Positions 35,100 to 45,182 of a stretch of 64,000 bases of DNA are shown here, in pieces (position 1 is the stretch's first letter; each line of letters begins with the position of its first letter). Source of the stretch: Apodemus sylvaticus (Eukaryota > Chordata > Mammalia > Rodentia > Muridae); assembly GCF_947179515.1 (NCBI RefSeq), contig NC_067477.1, forward strand, positions 130,517,896-130,581,895. Direction: 5' to 3'. The notes beneath the pieces are model-generated. The model saw only the letters and a list, made by a program, of their open reading frames with translations. It was not told the DNA's origin and made no database searches. A program made the translations under genes and the position numbers.

Positions 35100-36287
35100 C
35101 TCCTTGTAATGGTGTTTTCTTCCTATTATCCTTTGTAGGGCTGGGTTGTGGAAAGATATTGTGTAAATTTGGTTTTGTCATGGAATATTTTGGTTTCTCC
35201 ATCTATAGTGATTGAGAGTTTCGCTGGGTATAGTAGTCTCAGCTGGCATTTGTGTTCTCTTAGAGTCTGCATGAGCTCCACCCAGGATCTTCTAGCTTTT
35301 ATGGTCTCTGGTGAGAAGTCTGGTGTAATTCTGATAGGTCTTCCTTTATATGTTACTTGCCCCTTTTCTCTTACTACCCTAAGTATTCTTTCTTTGTTTA
35401 GTACATTTGGGGTTTTGATTATTATTTGATGGGAGGTATTTCTGTTCTCCAGTCTGTTTGGAGTTCTGTAGGCTTCTTGTATATTCATGGGCATCTCTCT
35501 TTAGGTTAGGGAAATTTTCTTCCATAATTTTGTTGAAGATATTTGCTGGCCCTTTAAGTTGTAAATCTTCACTCTCATCAATGCCTATAATCCTTAGATT
35601 TGGCTTTCTCATTGTGTCCTGAATTTCCTGGATGTTTTGGGTTATAAGCTTTTTGCATTTTGCATTTTCTTTGACTGTTGAGTCCATGGTTTCTGTGGTA
35701 TCTTCAGCATCTGAGATTCTTTCTTCTATCTCTTGTATTCTGTTGTTGATATTTGTATCTATGTCCCCTGATTTCTTCCCAAGGCTTTCTATCTCCAAAG
35801 TTGTCTCCCTTTGTGCTTTCTTAGTTGTTTCTACTTCTGTTTTTAGATCCTGGAAGTTTTTGCTCAGTTCTGTCATTTGCTTGTTTGTGTTTTCCTCTAA
35901 TTCTTTGAGAGATTTTTGTGTTTCCTCTTTCATGACTTCTGCCTGTTGATCAAAGTTCTCCTGTATTTCTTTAAGTGATTTTTGCATTTCCTCCTTATTG
36001 GCTACAAACTTCTGACCCATAGTGTCCTGAATTTCTTTAAGTGATTTTGTGTTTCCCTTGTAAAGGCTTCTAGCTTTTGATCATTTTTTCCTGAATTTCT
36101 TTAAGAGATATATTTATGTCCTTCATGTGTTCCTCTAACAGCATCTTACCAGTGCTTTTAAATCCAACTCTTGTTTTTCTGGTGTGTTGGGGTATCCAGG
36201 ACTTGCTATTGTTGGAGAATTGGGTTCAGATGCTACCGTAATGCCTTGGTTTCTGTTAGCAGTGTTCCTATGCTTGCCTTTAGCCAT
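35100..36287 (-). pseudogene. L1-B ORF1 (RNA-binding protein), frameshifted
   Basis: ORF1p is the trimeric nucleic-acid chaperone of the L1 particle. The start ATG is at 36287-36285 and opens 'MAKGKHRNTANRNQG', the usual basic N-terminus. A frameshift and stop follow near 36150, and another disruption near 36075. A 213-codon frame (36020-35379) then carries a coiled coil with repeated SLKE-type heptads, the helical 'NRIQEIEERISDAED' and the RRM start 'NLRIIGIDESEDLQLKG'. A frameshift near 35440 moves the C-terminal domain ('GQVTYKGRPIRITPDFSPET') into another phase (35494-35126). At least three lesions make it non-functional. Confidence 0.93.
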
Positions 36288-36574
36288 CTAGTTCTCACTG
36301 GTGTTAGATGGTCTTATTGTCACTGACTGGTGCTTCAACCTACTCTGGACCTTTAAAGGCTATTTCCGCGACACTGGATGACTGGGTTTTCTCTGGCACA
36401 GATTACTGATATGCTGCCTTCCTCTTTTGTTCCTTTGGAGCCCTGCTTAGTCTTGCCTCAAGAAATGTAATACTTGGGTTGTCAAGAAGAACCAGGTGTT
36501 CTCAGACTGCTCCGTTATGGAACAAAGATGGTGTGTGTGGGGGGTCACTCCCTCTGTTGATTATCACATAGGAT

Positions 36575-36925
36575 ACAGGCCCCACGACCGGCCAGCTTGC
36601 AGATAAATCGCCTAAGTTCGCAGGTCCTGGGCACAGGCAGTCCCCAGGAGATTTGCACCCCCAAAGATCTTAAACTCAGGATAATACAGTACCTAGTGAT
36701 GTTTTTCTACCCTGGCAGGCCACGAAGATGGCCATGGGGAGTTGTGCCCTCTGCTGCTCTCCAGGCAGGACACAGGCCCCACGCCCAGTGGACTGGCAGA
36801 TGAACTGCCTATGTGCTCAGTTCCTGGGTGCAGGCAGACCCCTGGCCGTTTGCACCCCCCAGAGATCTAAAGCTCGGGGTGATACAGTACCTAGTGAAGC
36901 TCTTCTGCCCTGGCAGGCAGTGAAT
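36575..36925 (-). promoter_or_regulatory. Two tandem LINE-1 5' UTR promoter monomers (~197 bp)
   Basis: The unit starting ACAGGCCCCACG at 36575 recurs at 36772, giving a 197-bp period. The pair shares 'ttgcaccccc', 'gatctaaa/gatcttaaa', 'gataatacagtacctagtga/ggtgatacagtacctagtga' and 'ccctggcaggc'. The second (outer) unit is partial. In mouse L1, such monomers act as an internal RNA polymerase II promoter for the element, here directing minus-strand transcription. Activity is not predicted, because the element is truncated. Confidence 0.85.
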
Positions 36926-37079
36926 ATCGAGACCTCCAGTTTTAAACTCTCTTTCTGCACATTGTTGGCCTCGGCTGTCCACTTTCAACTCCTAAGAGGC
37001 TACTATGACCACACAGCAACAACACCTATACAAAATGACAGTTGCTAATTTGGAAATATATGCATAAAAGTGCAATAAA

Positions 37080-37880
37080 TGTCAGGAGTTGTCTAAATAC
37101 ACTTAAGGCCCACTCCATAGGAAGAAAAACATACATGGTATTACAAATTCAGCCTATTCTCAGAGCTACTGAGGTCATGAATCATAGAAAATTCTAATAC
37201 CATTACCTTTCTACACTAGCATAACTCCTTACTATATTCAAAAATGTATCCTTATACCCACAGATAAGTGTAGCTCATCATCATCAAAGAAGTCTCTCTT
37301 TTCCACAAATGGAGACCATCACAGAAAGCCACAATATAGAAATCAACAGATAATGAAGAACTCAGACACAATGAATACATATATATCCTGGATCCTGCAT
37401 CTATGCCTCAGGGAACATAGGGAAAGAGGAGACAGAGGATTATAAAAGCCACACTATCAGGAAGTTGGCTGCAAATAGCTTTCCTTAAAAAATGGCTGCA
37501 TAAATTAGATAGGAACAATAAAAATGTCAATGCATTGGAAGGGATAAAATTTCATGGGGTCCCATCCCTAGACAAAGAACTATAGACACCTAATGACTGT
37601 TGAGAGAAGAATTACTCTGTCTGAGGAATGAGTTTCCTCATTGGTTATCCAGTAAAGAGTAGTCAGTGCTGAATACACTAACAACAAAAACAGATTCAGC
37701 AGACTATATTTATATACATTAGTGCATACACATATATGCATGCATACATACATACATTTATGCATACAACAATAATAATTAAAGAGAAACTAATAAGGTG
37801 GAAGGGTAGGTGGGTCATCAAAGGGGGGTAGCTGAGGAATCTAGAGAAAGAAAAAAAGGGGGTTGTGGCAATTCTATTTA
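37080..37880 (+). repeat. Unnamed rodent interspersed repeat, copy 1
   Basis: This copy aligns by eye with 43065-43760 in the same direction. Shared landmarks: 'ttatacccacagataagtgt' against 'ttacacccacaggtaattgt', the catcaaagaa..ctctctt block, 'caaatgga' with 'atcacagaaa', 'tccctagacaaagaacta' against 'tccctagcctaagaacga', 'aatgact', and a CA/CATA-rich tail. I cannot assign the family name. Confidence 0.6.
37727..37766. repeat. (CATA)n microsatellite
   Basis: Imperfect CATA/TGCA units within the tail of the repeat above. Confidence 0.85.
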
Positions 37881-38225
37881 AATTTAAAACATTTTAAAAA
37901 GATTACAAACATAAACCATATCACCCAGCCATGCCTCTACTTCTTAAAATAGTTTACTACCCTCTTCAGTCTTTACTTTATCTTTTAATTTTCTAATGTT
38001 TTGTGCATGTGTGAGTAAATGTGTAATGCATTTTGTGTAACTGATTCATTCTTCTTGCTTATTTACTCTCCTATTCTATATTTTATTTTTCATTTATAGA
38101 ACACTGGTTTACTTAGGTAATTTTATTATAGACACATACTGCTCCATTGACTGTATTAAGCCCCAACTTTCTGTCCCTGATAAATCTTTATGAATAATGT
38201 GAGCTAGTATTATAACATGCATTGC

Positions 38226-38370
38226 CTAGAGGCAGTGAGACAACTCACTGGGCAAAAACACTAGCTGTCCAGCCTGAGTTCTAGAGCTGGGACACACATA
38301 ATGAAAGGAGAAGGCGCTCATGAACATAAGCATATACATCCATATGTGTGCAAACAAGAACATAAACTAG
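38226..38370 (+). repeat. B3/B2-type SINE
   Basis: 'gagacaactcactgggcaaa', then 'cactagctgtccagcctgag', 'ctgggacacacataatgaaa' and 'ggagaaggcgctcatg', follow the tRNA-derived SINE body (A box, then gcctga..ccctgggacccacatggtgg) with moderate divergence. Confidence 0.8.
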
Positions 38371-38698
38371 TAACATTTTAAAACATAAGGACAAATGTTA
38401 TTTATTTTTACTCTTTAGAACAATAGCTAATTATTGAAGTTATTTATTCATTAAATTTTTGAAATATTTGCAAATAAACACATTACTGTGCAATATTACA
38501 GGTGTTAGGAATCTTTATTTCATGATTATTTAATTTGTTTATTTACTTTTATCATAACGTTGATAAATTTTCATGGGTTTGCCATTGTGTCTAATTTTGA
38601 AACATATAAAGCTAACCTTATTATTCTTTTCCTCGTGTTTATATATTTCTAATTAGTTTTTCAAATAGTTTGTAACTTTCTTGTTTTCAAATCAATCT

Positions 38699-38700
38699 TC

Positions 38701-38732
<32 letters not shown>

Positions 38733-38767
38733 TCATATATATATGATTAGTATATACTAATCATATA
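38699..38767. repeat. (TA)n tract ending in a perfect 28-bp palindrome
   Basis: TA/CATA repeats fill 38699-38746. Positions 38740-38767 are exactly self-complementary around the centre at 38753/38754, with the core ATTAGTATATACTAAT. Confidence 0.95.
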
Positions 38768-38769
38768 AG

Positions 38770-39645
38770 TCAATTAATATTAATCTTGGGTCATAGCAAT
38801 TATCTTTGTTGTCTGTTTATTACTAGTCCCACATTACATAACTTTAGTTCAATTTGGCCTTCCGCTAAAAATACATGTTTAGTCTATTACTTTTAGCCTT
38901 TTTATTGTAAGCATTGATTGTTATGTGGTAGCAGAATGAAAAATCTTCAAAGAGTTACACATTCAAATCTCCACAAGTGATGAGCATGATAACCTAATGT
39001 GGAAGAGGAGTTCAGGTTGAATCTAGTGAGGGTGCTCAGATGACCTTCCAGGAAGGAACAGCTGGATTGCCTTAAAGCCAGTAACAAAAGTTATTGAGGT
39101 ATTTTAGCAGCATAAACATATAGGTCATCAATGTGAGAAATAAGACCCCTTTATTACAATGGCCAAGTGTCTCTTAAACCTGTCTTTAAAAGTTGCATGA
39201 CACATTCAACAATCTCAACACTGTTAGCTCCATCACTCCAGTTTAGGTAAATGTATCATCTCTATGCAAATGTTTCTTCTAAAAACTACAGAAAATCAAA
39301 ATATGTGGAGGTTTCAAAATTTTAAGCTTTCTGACTTACCACTCAAGTGTTTTCTGAAAAAAAAGGCATATTATTACCAACAAATGACTACTTAATATAT
39401 TAAGATATTGTATCGTGTTTTTTGATGTATCAATATGAATATTTTCTTAATACCCACTTTCCTAATTATTTTCCTAATATTTTTTAATTTCTTGCCTATG
39501 TCTTACTTTGTATACTATTCAATAAGAAGTTATTTTTTCCTAAAATGTAATTTTGCCTACAAATGTAGCTGTATATGTAAGTATGATTTCACCAGATAAA
39601 AACTAAATAATATGTCTGAAGCTAGTGGCCTTAATATGCATGTTT
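38770..39645. other. No recognised gene or repeat
   Basis: AT-rich, single-copy-looking sequence. Confidence 0.45.
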
Positions 39646-39647
39646 AA

Positions 39648-40035
39648 TCAGCTACTCGTTGTGCCAAAATACTCGAGATAAACAACTTAAAGCGAAAATA
39701 GTAATTTTAGCTCATGATTTCAAAGATTACACAGTGTGCTTTCTAACTGAGTTAGTGTGATTGTCAGGGCCTGAGGTAAGATAGAACATCATGGAGTAAT
39801 GTATGCTCATCTCTTGGATGCTAGGAAGCAGAAGGGAAAACAGAGATGTTATAGCACATGCCTTACTTCTTTCAACTAAGTAATACCTCTTCAACTGGTA
39901 TCATCTCCCAATAATGGATTAGTCCATTATTTCTTTAGAGAGCTCAATTCACTTATCTGTCAATCACTGCATTCACTCATGTGGACCAAGCCTTCATTCA
40001 TTACATCAACATTTTAGAGGATGCTTTGTATTCAA
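39648..40035. repeat. Possible ancient MaLR-like internal remnant
   Basis: 'ctcatgatttcaaagattac', 'aagatagaacatcatgg' and 'taatggattagtccattat' recall the internal region of old mammalian MaLR elements. The similarity is low and the boundaries are approximate. Confidence 0.35.
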
Positions 40036-40659
40036 ATGATAAGAGTGCAGTATTTTAAAGTTAATAACTGAGCATTCTCAACACAGGATGCTGTCTGAAT
40101 AGTGTATTAAAGTCTAGTTAAAAAATTACTGGACAAGAATTTCCCCACCACTGTCTAACCTCAGTGTGAAACCACCATTTTTTTTCCTCACTTCTCATCA
40201 TTCTTCCTGTCAAACGGTACTCATGTCTGTTGCCCAACGGTACTACAAACAATACAGCACACTTTTTAGAGTGATTATTTTGTTTATTTATAAGGCTACA
40301 CATGAAAATGACTCTAGCTACTTTGGGTACTATTAAAGTAGATGAAGCCTTGTGATGCCATCACCATATGTTGTGCTTTTTTTAAGTTCTAAATAGCTTA
40401 TATAGGTTAATGTTGACAGTGCTGTTCTATATTTAGTATAGTTTAACCCCAAATGTTCTTTAGCTATGAAACTTTTGGAGCAATATGTTCTTGCTAAAAC
40501 AAAACAAAAATAAAATCCAAAATACCCCCTTATATTATGTTAGTAGAGACATTCTGACAGTGTATATGAGATGGGATTCCTTTCTTGTTCATTGTTCCCA
40601 TTAATCTAAATTTTTATTCTAATTATTAGTGTGCATAAGAAAGACTGTGTACATATGTG

Positions 40660-40666
40660 TGTTGAG

Positions 40667-40697
<31 letters not shown>
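40660..40697. repeat. (TG)n microsatellite
   Basis: About 14 TG units ending in TGTTGAAC. Confidence 0.95.
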
Positions 40698-40785
40698 TGA
40701 ACTTATTTACCCTCATCATATCCATCCAATTTCCCCTAAGACCCACCAATCCCTCTTACTATCAACTCCTTGTCTGCTTTATTAT
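40698..40785 (-). mobile_element. Short LINE-1-like 3' UTR fragment
   Basis: 'ccaatttcccctaagaccca' and 'ccaatccctctta' match the antisense of an older L1 3' UTR. The fragment lies between two microsatellites. Confidence 0.5.
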
Positions 40786-40802
40786 TGCTGTTGCTGCTGA
40801 TG

Positions 40803-40803
40803 C

Positions 40804-40833
<30 letters not shown>
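40803..40833. repeat. (TTA)n microsatellite
   Basis: About 10 TTA/ATT units. Confidence 0.95.
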
Positions 40834-40834
<1 letters not shown>

Positions 40835-40839
40835 ATCAG

Positions 40840-41915
40840 CAATAACAATAATAAACAAGAGATGGACTTGATAATGAGATTGGTCAGTGATCTCTTACAT
40901 GACTTGTCAATATTGTTACAGAAGATATTTATTTAATGACAATCTCAATGTCATGTATGGGTTATTCCTCATGAGTCAGGGAGGAAGCATAAATCATACC
41001 AAACACACAGACTATTGTCATTCTTTGTGGGTGCCCATTATAACTAAATGATAAGACCACTTGTAAAAGATGGTATTCACTTCAATTACCATTTTTTGAT
41101 AGATCAACAAATCAATCTCAAACTCACTGGAAAACTTCTTCCACGTTGGCTAGATTTCATAGTTCTGGGAGGTGCTATAAAAGTTGTTGGGAGAGAAACA
41201 CTAGCATCAATGTTCTTATCCAGTACAAGACTATGAAACTACAGTACTGACCACAAGGAAAGTGTGATAGTGGCATGATGGCTATTGGGGTAACCAACTA
41301 TACTATGTTCTAATTTGAGGACTGACCTTCAGGAGGAATTTCATGTCTGACACTTGAATCTAGTCAAATTCCCATGACTAAGGATATCAGAAACCCTGGC
41401 AGGACCTACTAGTGCTTTTCTTAGTGGTCATGTTATCAAACTATCTTCTTAATGTTTATGGCCATAGATCTATGCTGTTCTCAACCTAGGTCAGAGATGT
41501 TTCTTGTTGCAGTAGGTTATAGTTAATTCTGAGATTATAAACTAGTGCAAGTGTTGAGAATAAGCCAGTCTAAATGGGCAGGCATAGGTGACTCATCTAT
41601 ATCTACTTCCACATCCCCCAAAGTTCAGGCAATACTGAGAAAAATTAGATAGAAGGAATATAAAAGTCAGAGTATGTGGAGGAGAGCTATGAAGTGCTGT
41701 CTTCTAGCCATGTTACTACAGATACAAGCATCAGATATAGCACTGTAGTTACCTGTACAAGTCCTGTACAAAAAAAAGTCAATTGAAGTTGTAATATGTA
41801 TGGCAGAGAGGCTCCCAAGGCCCCAAACTTAGTTTAGAGTTGGAACTATTCTACGGAGGAACTACTGACAGTTGACAGCTGCTGAGATACAGAGAGTCAG
41901 TTTTCAATTTTTAAA
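40840..41915. other. No recognised gene or repeat
   Basis: Single-copy-looking sequence with one 62-codon frame at 41048-41236 that has no family features. Confidence 0.45.
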
Positions 41916-41928
41916 AAAGTCCAGTGTA

Positions 41929-42068
41929 CCCGGATGGTGGTGGCATACGCCTTTAATCAAGCACTTGGGAGGCAGAGGCAGGCGGATTTCTGAGTTCAAG
42001 GTCACCCTGGTCTACAGAGTGAGTTCCAGGACAGCAAGGGCTACACAGAGTAACCCTGTCTCAAAAAC

Positions 42069-42100
<32 letters not shown>
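41929..42100 (+). repeat. B1_Mus-type SINE, full length
   Basis: The full B1 body is present: 'cggatggtggtggcat', 'gggaggcagaggcaggcgga', the B-box region 'gagttcaaggtc', 'gtctacagagtgagttccag', 'ggctacacagagtaaccctg' and 'tctcaaaaacc', then an A-run of about 30. A 12-bp direct repeat with two mismatches flanks it: GTCCAGTGTACC at 41919-41930 and GTTCAGTATACC at 42101-42112. This is the clearest marker that the DNA is from Mus. Confidence 0.97.
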
Positions 42101-42101
<1 letters not shown>

Positions 42102-42235
42102 TTCAGTATACCTTTGAGTTAACCAAAACAACCCAAATGGTTTTCCACTCCTCCTGGCCCTTTCTGTCTATTCTCTAAAGAATATTTGTCTAACTCAGAG
42201 GGTTGATCTCAGCCAACTTTATATTCCCTGGCTTT

Positions 42236-42325
42236 TTTGAAAGATTTATTTATTTTATGTTTATGAGTAAACTGTAGCTGTATTCAGACACAACAGAAAA
42301 GAGCATCGATTCCTGTTAGAGCCCC
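42236..42325 (-). repeat. B2 SINE 3' part, antisense
   Basis: 'aaagatttatttattttatg', 'actgtagctgtattcagaca' and 'caacagaaaagagcatcgat' are the reverse complement of the B2 tail region. The tRNA-like head is missing. Confidence 0.85.
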
Positions 42326-42502
42326 ACATTCCCTGGCTTTTGATGGTGAAAGTTATAAACAGATAATGGAGACACCTCCATAGTCAATATCATGTACTGC
42401 TCTTATAGACGACACAAATTTAATTTTCAGTATTCACTGATAACTTCAGCTCCATTAAGATCCAATATTTCTGGCTTCTGAGGGTATCTGCACTCATTTG
42501 TT

Positions 42503-42547
42503 CATACACAGACACACAGACACATATACAGACACATACACACATAC
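42503..42547. repeat. CA-rich microsatellite
   Basis: Imperfect CAGACA and CATACA units. Confidence 0.85.
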
Positions 42548-42699
42548 TGGGGGTGGGGACGGTGAGGGAGAGACAGAGAAATCTGTGTAGCCAAACATAT
42601 ATATGGATGAACACACAAAAACATATATTCACATATACTTATATGAATTGTGAATTATTTCAGGTAAGTATAAAATACCAAGAATCCTTGAATCTTTAC

Positions 42700-43055
42700 C
42701 CATAACCTAGTATTATCCCCTCCTTCCCAATTCTATTTTGGTTTTGAGCTTCCCTCCCCATTTTCCATTTTCTGCTTCATTTTACCTGTATCTTTTTATT
42801 CCCATCTCAAATCCAATCCCCCATGGTCTCTTGATTTTTGACATCTCTGGTTTCTGCAGCTTCTCTATTTTGCATCTGCATATCTGAAGATTTGAATCTA
42901 AGAAAAACAGATGATGCAGCCTTAGTCATTCTGAATCTGTGTTTTCTCACTAAATATAAAATTTTCTACATCCACACATTTACCTAAAATTTTCATGGTT
43001 TCCATTTTTCTTTACAGCAGAATAGTATTTTATTTATATGTACTATGAAAGTTAT
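42700..43055 (-). mobile_element. Old LINE-1, 3' UTR to ORF2 end, antisense
   Basis: A pyrimidine-rich 3' UTR is followed by 'tttacctaaaattttcatgg' and 'cagcagaatagtattttat', the reverse complement of the conserved ORF2 C-terminal coding region (EYYSAI...KFL). It is heavily diverged. Confidence 0.75.
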
Positions 43056-43064
43056 CTAAAGAAA

Positions 43065-43760
43065 ACAGGACTAATAATATTACCAACCACAATAACCAGC
43101 ATACCAAGATACGTTGGTGAAACCTAGCCAATTTTCCAGGACCAAGGAGGCTATGGATCTTAAAAAAGAATGTACTGCCACCCTTTTGCTAGAATAGCAT
43201 ACTGTCGAACTATATTCTAAATGATATACTTACACCCACAGGTAATTGTAGCTATCTCTTACCATCAAAGAAACTTCTCTTAATAACAAATGGAAACAAT
43301 CACAGAAAACCATAACTGGACACAGTGTAGAGATCAATGGGCACTCAAGATAACAGTACCAATGGCTGTATCTATATGACAGCTCTTATATATATGGCTC
43401 AGGATATATCACAGAAGGTGAGAAAGATAGATTATACGAACATCAAAATTCCCACTGTGACACAGTCTCTTCATGAAGGGGCTATATAAACAAGACCAGA
43501 ATAATGCAATATCAACAAACATACAGATACAGCAGAAAAAACATATCTGGGAATCCTATCCCTAGCCTAAGAACGACAGGAAACAAATGACTACAAAGAC
43601 ACAGGAATAAAGAAATAAACTTCCTAATGGGCTTTCCAAAAAAGTTGTCAATCTTTTCTATCATGCACACATACAAACACACATACACATCACTCACACA
43701 CACAGAGTCAAAGAGTCTAGTTAAACTGTTTTCAAAGAAAAAGTTTATAAGTTTAATACA
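43065..43760 (+). repeat. Unnamed rodent interspersed repeat, copy 2
   Basis: This is the second copy of the family described at 37080-37880, with the same order of landmarks and a CA-rich tail at 43663-43707. The two copies are well diverged from each other, so they are independent old insertions rather than a recent duplication. Confidence 0.6.
43663..43707. repeat. CA-rich microsatellite
   Basis: CACATA/CAAACA units, then ACTCACACACACACAG. Confidence 0.85.
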
Positions 43761-44376
43761 ACTATAATTTTCTTTTCCTTCAATTTATTCAGTTTTCTTT
43801 ATTTTTACCTAAAGTTAATCTTCTCTTCAGAAAACAAGGCATCTTTCATAAACAGTATCCATCTTTAGTATCTTGCAGAGTTACTAAACCTTCAAGAGTC
43901 ACACTTACATCAAACAACACACATGTACCCTTGATGTAATTTCTAATCTCAGGGGAAAAGCATTTTCCTTAAAACAAGTTGGAATGTTTGCTTAACATAT
44001 CTTTAATCTTTAGATATTTCAGAAGATTTAATTATATCAAGAAAATGCAGAATTCAAGAAATGATTAGAAAAATCTGCTCCCCAGAATAAGAAGAAAGCA
44101 AGAAAATATATTTCCTCGAGATAATTCTTTTTTTTAATTATTGATATATTTATTTACATTTCAAATGATTTCCCCTTTTCTGGACCCCCACTCCCCGAAA
44201 GTCCCATCAGTCCCCTTCCCTCCCCCTGTTTTCCAACCCAACCCTTCCCACTTCCCTGTTCTGATTTTGCTCGATACTGCGTCACTGAGTCTTTCCAGAA
44301 CAAGGGACCACTCCTCCGTTTTTCTTGTACCTCATTTGATGTGTGGATTATGTTTTGGGTATTCCAGTTTCCTAGG

Positions 44377-44946
44377 TTAATATCCACTTATTAGTGAGTG
44401 CATACCATGATTCATCTTTTGAGTCTGGGTTACCTCACTTAGTATGATGTTCTGCAGCTCCATCCATTTGCCTAAGAATTTCATGAATTCATTGTTTCTA
44501 ATGGCTGAATAGTACTCCAATGTGTTTATATACCACATTTTTTGCATCCACTCTACTGTTGAGGGATACCTGGGTTCTTTCCAACTTCTGGAAATTATAA
44601 ATAGGGCTGCTATGAACATAGTGGAACATGTATCCTTATTACATGCTGGGGAATCTTTTGGGTATATGCCCAGGAGTGGTATAGCAGGATCTTCTGGAAG
44701 TGAGGTGCCCAGTTTTCTGAGGAACCGCCAGACTGATTTCCAGAGTGGTTGTACCAATTTGCAGCCCCACCAGCAGTGGAGGAGTGTTCCTCTTTCTCCA
44801 CATCCTCTCCAACACCTGCTGTCTCCTGAACTTTTAATCTTAGCCATTCTGACTGGTCTAAGGTGAAATCTCAGGGTTGTTTTGATTTGCATTTCCCTAA
44901 TGACTAATGAAGTTGAGCATTTTTTTTTAAGATGTTTCTCCACCAT
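44377..44946 (-). pseudogene. LINE-1 ORF2 C-terminal domain, frameshifted upstream
   Basis: The frame ends at the natural ORF2 terminus 'MHSLISGY'. It holds the C-terminal Cys/His motif CX3CX7HX4C, seen as 'CWRGCGERGTLLHCWWGC', a nucleic-acid-binding element needed for retrotransposition. An extra base in a T-run at about 44920-44930 (three Lys where the 50-kb copy has two) separates it from the upstream frame. This part belongs to the 3' segment of the twin-primed element at 44129-46239. Confidence 0.94.
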
Positions 44947-45182
44947 CCGAAATTCTTCAGGTGAGAATTCTTTGTTTAACTCTGTACCCCATTTTTTAAT
45001 AGGGTTGTTTGGTTTTCTGGAGTCTAACTTCTTGAGTTCTTTATATATATTGGATATTAGCCCTCTATCTGATGTAGGATTGGTGAAGATCTTTTCCCAA
45101 TTTGTTGGTTGCCAATTTGTCCTTTTGATGGTGTCCTTTGCCGTACAGAAACTTTGTAATTTAATGAGGTCCCATTTGTCAA

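Larger units (their letters stand above)
34767..36928 (-). mobile_element. L1-B: 5' half of a LINE-1 with promoter monomers
   Basis: On the minus strand: tandem promoter monomers (36925 to 36575), the rest of the 5' UTR (to 36288), ORF1 (36287 to about 35100), the intergenic spacer, and the first ~65 codons of ORF2, ending abruptly at 34767. The missing 3' two-thirds does not reappear to the left. The element was therefore cut by a deletion or a complex insertion at 34767 rather than simply interrupted. Confidence 0.9.
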
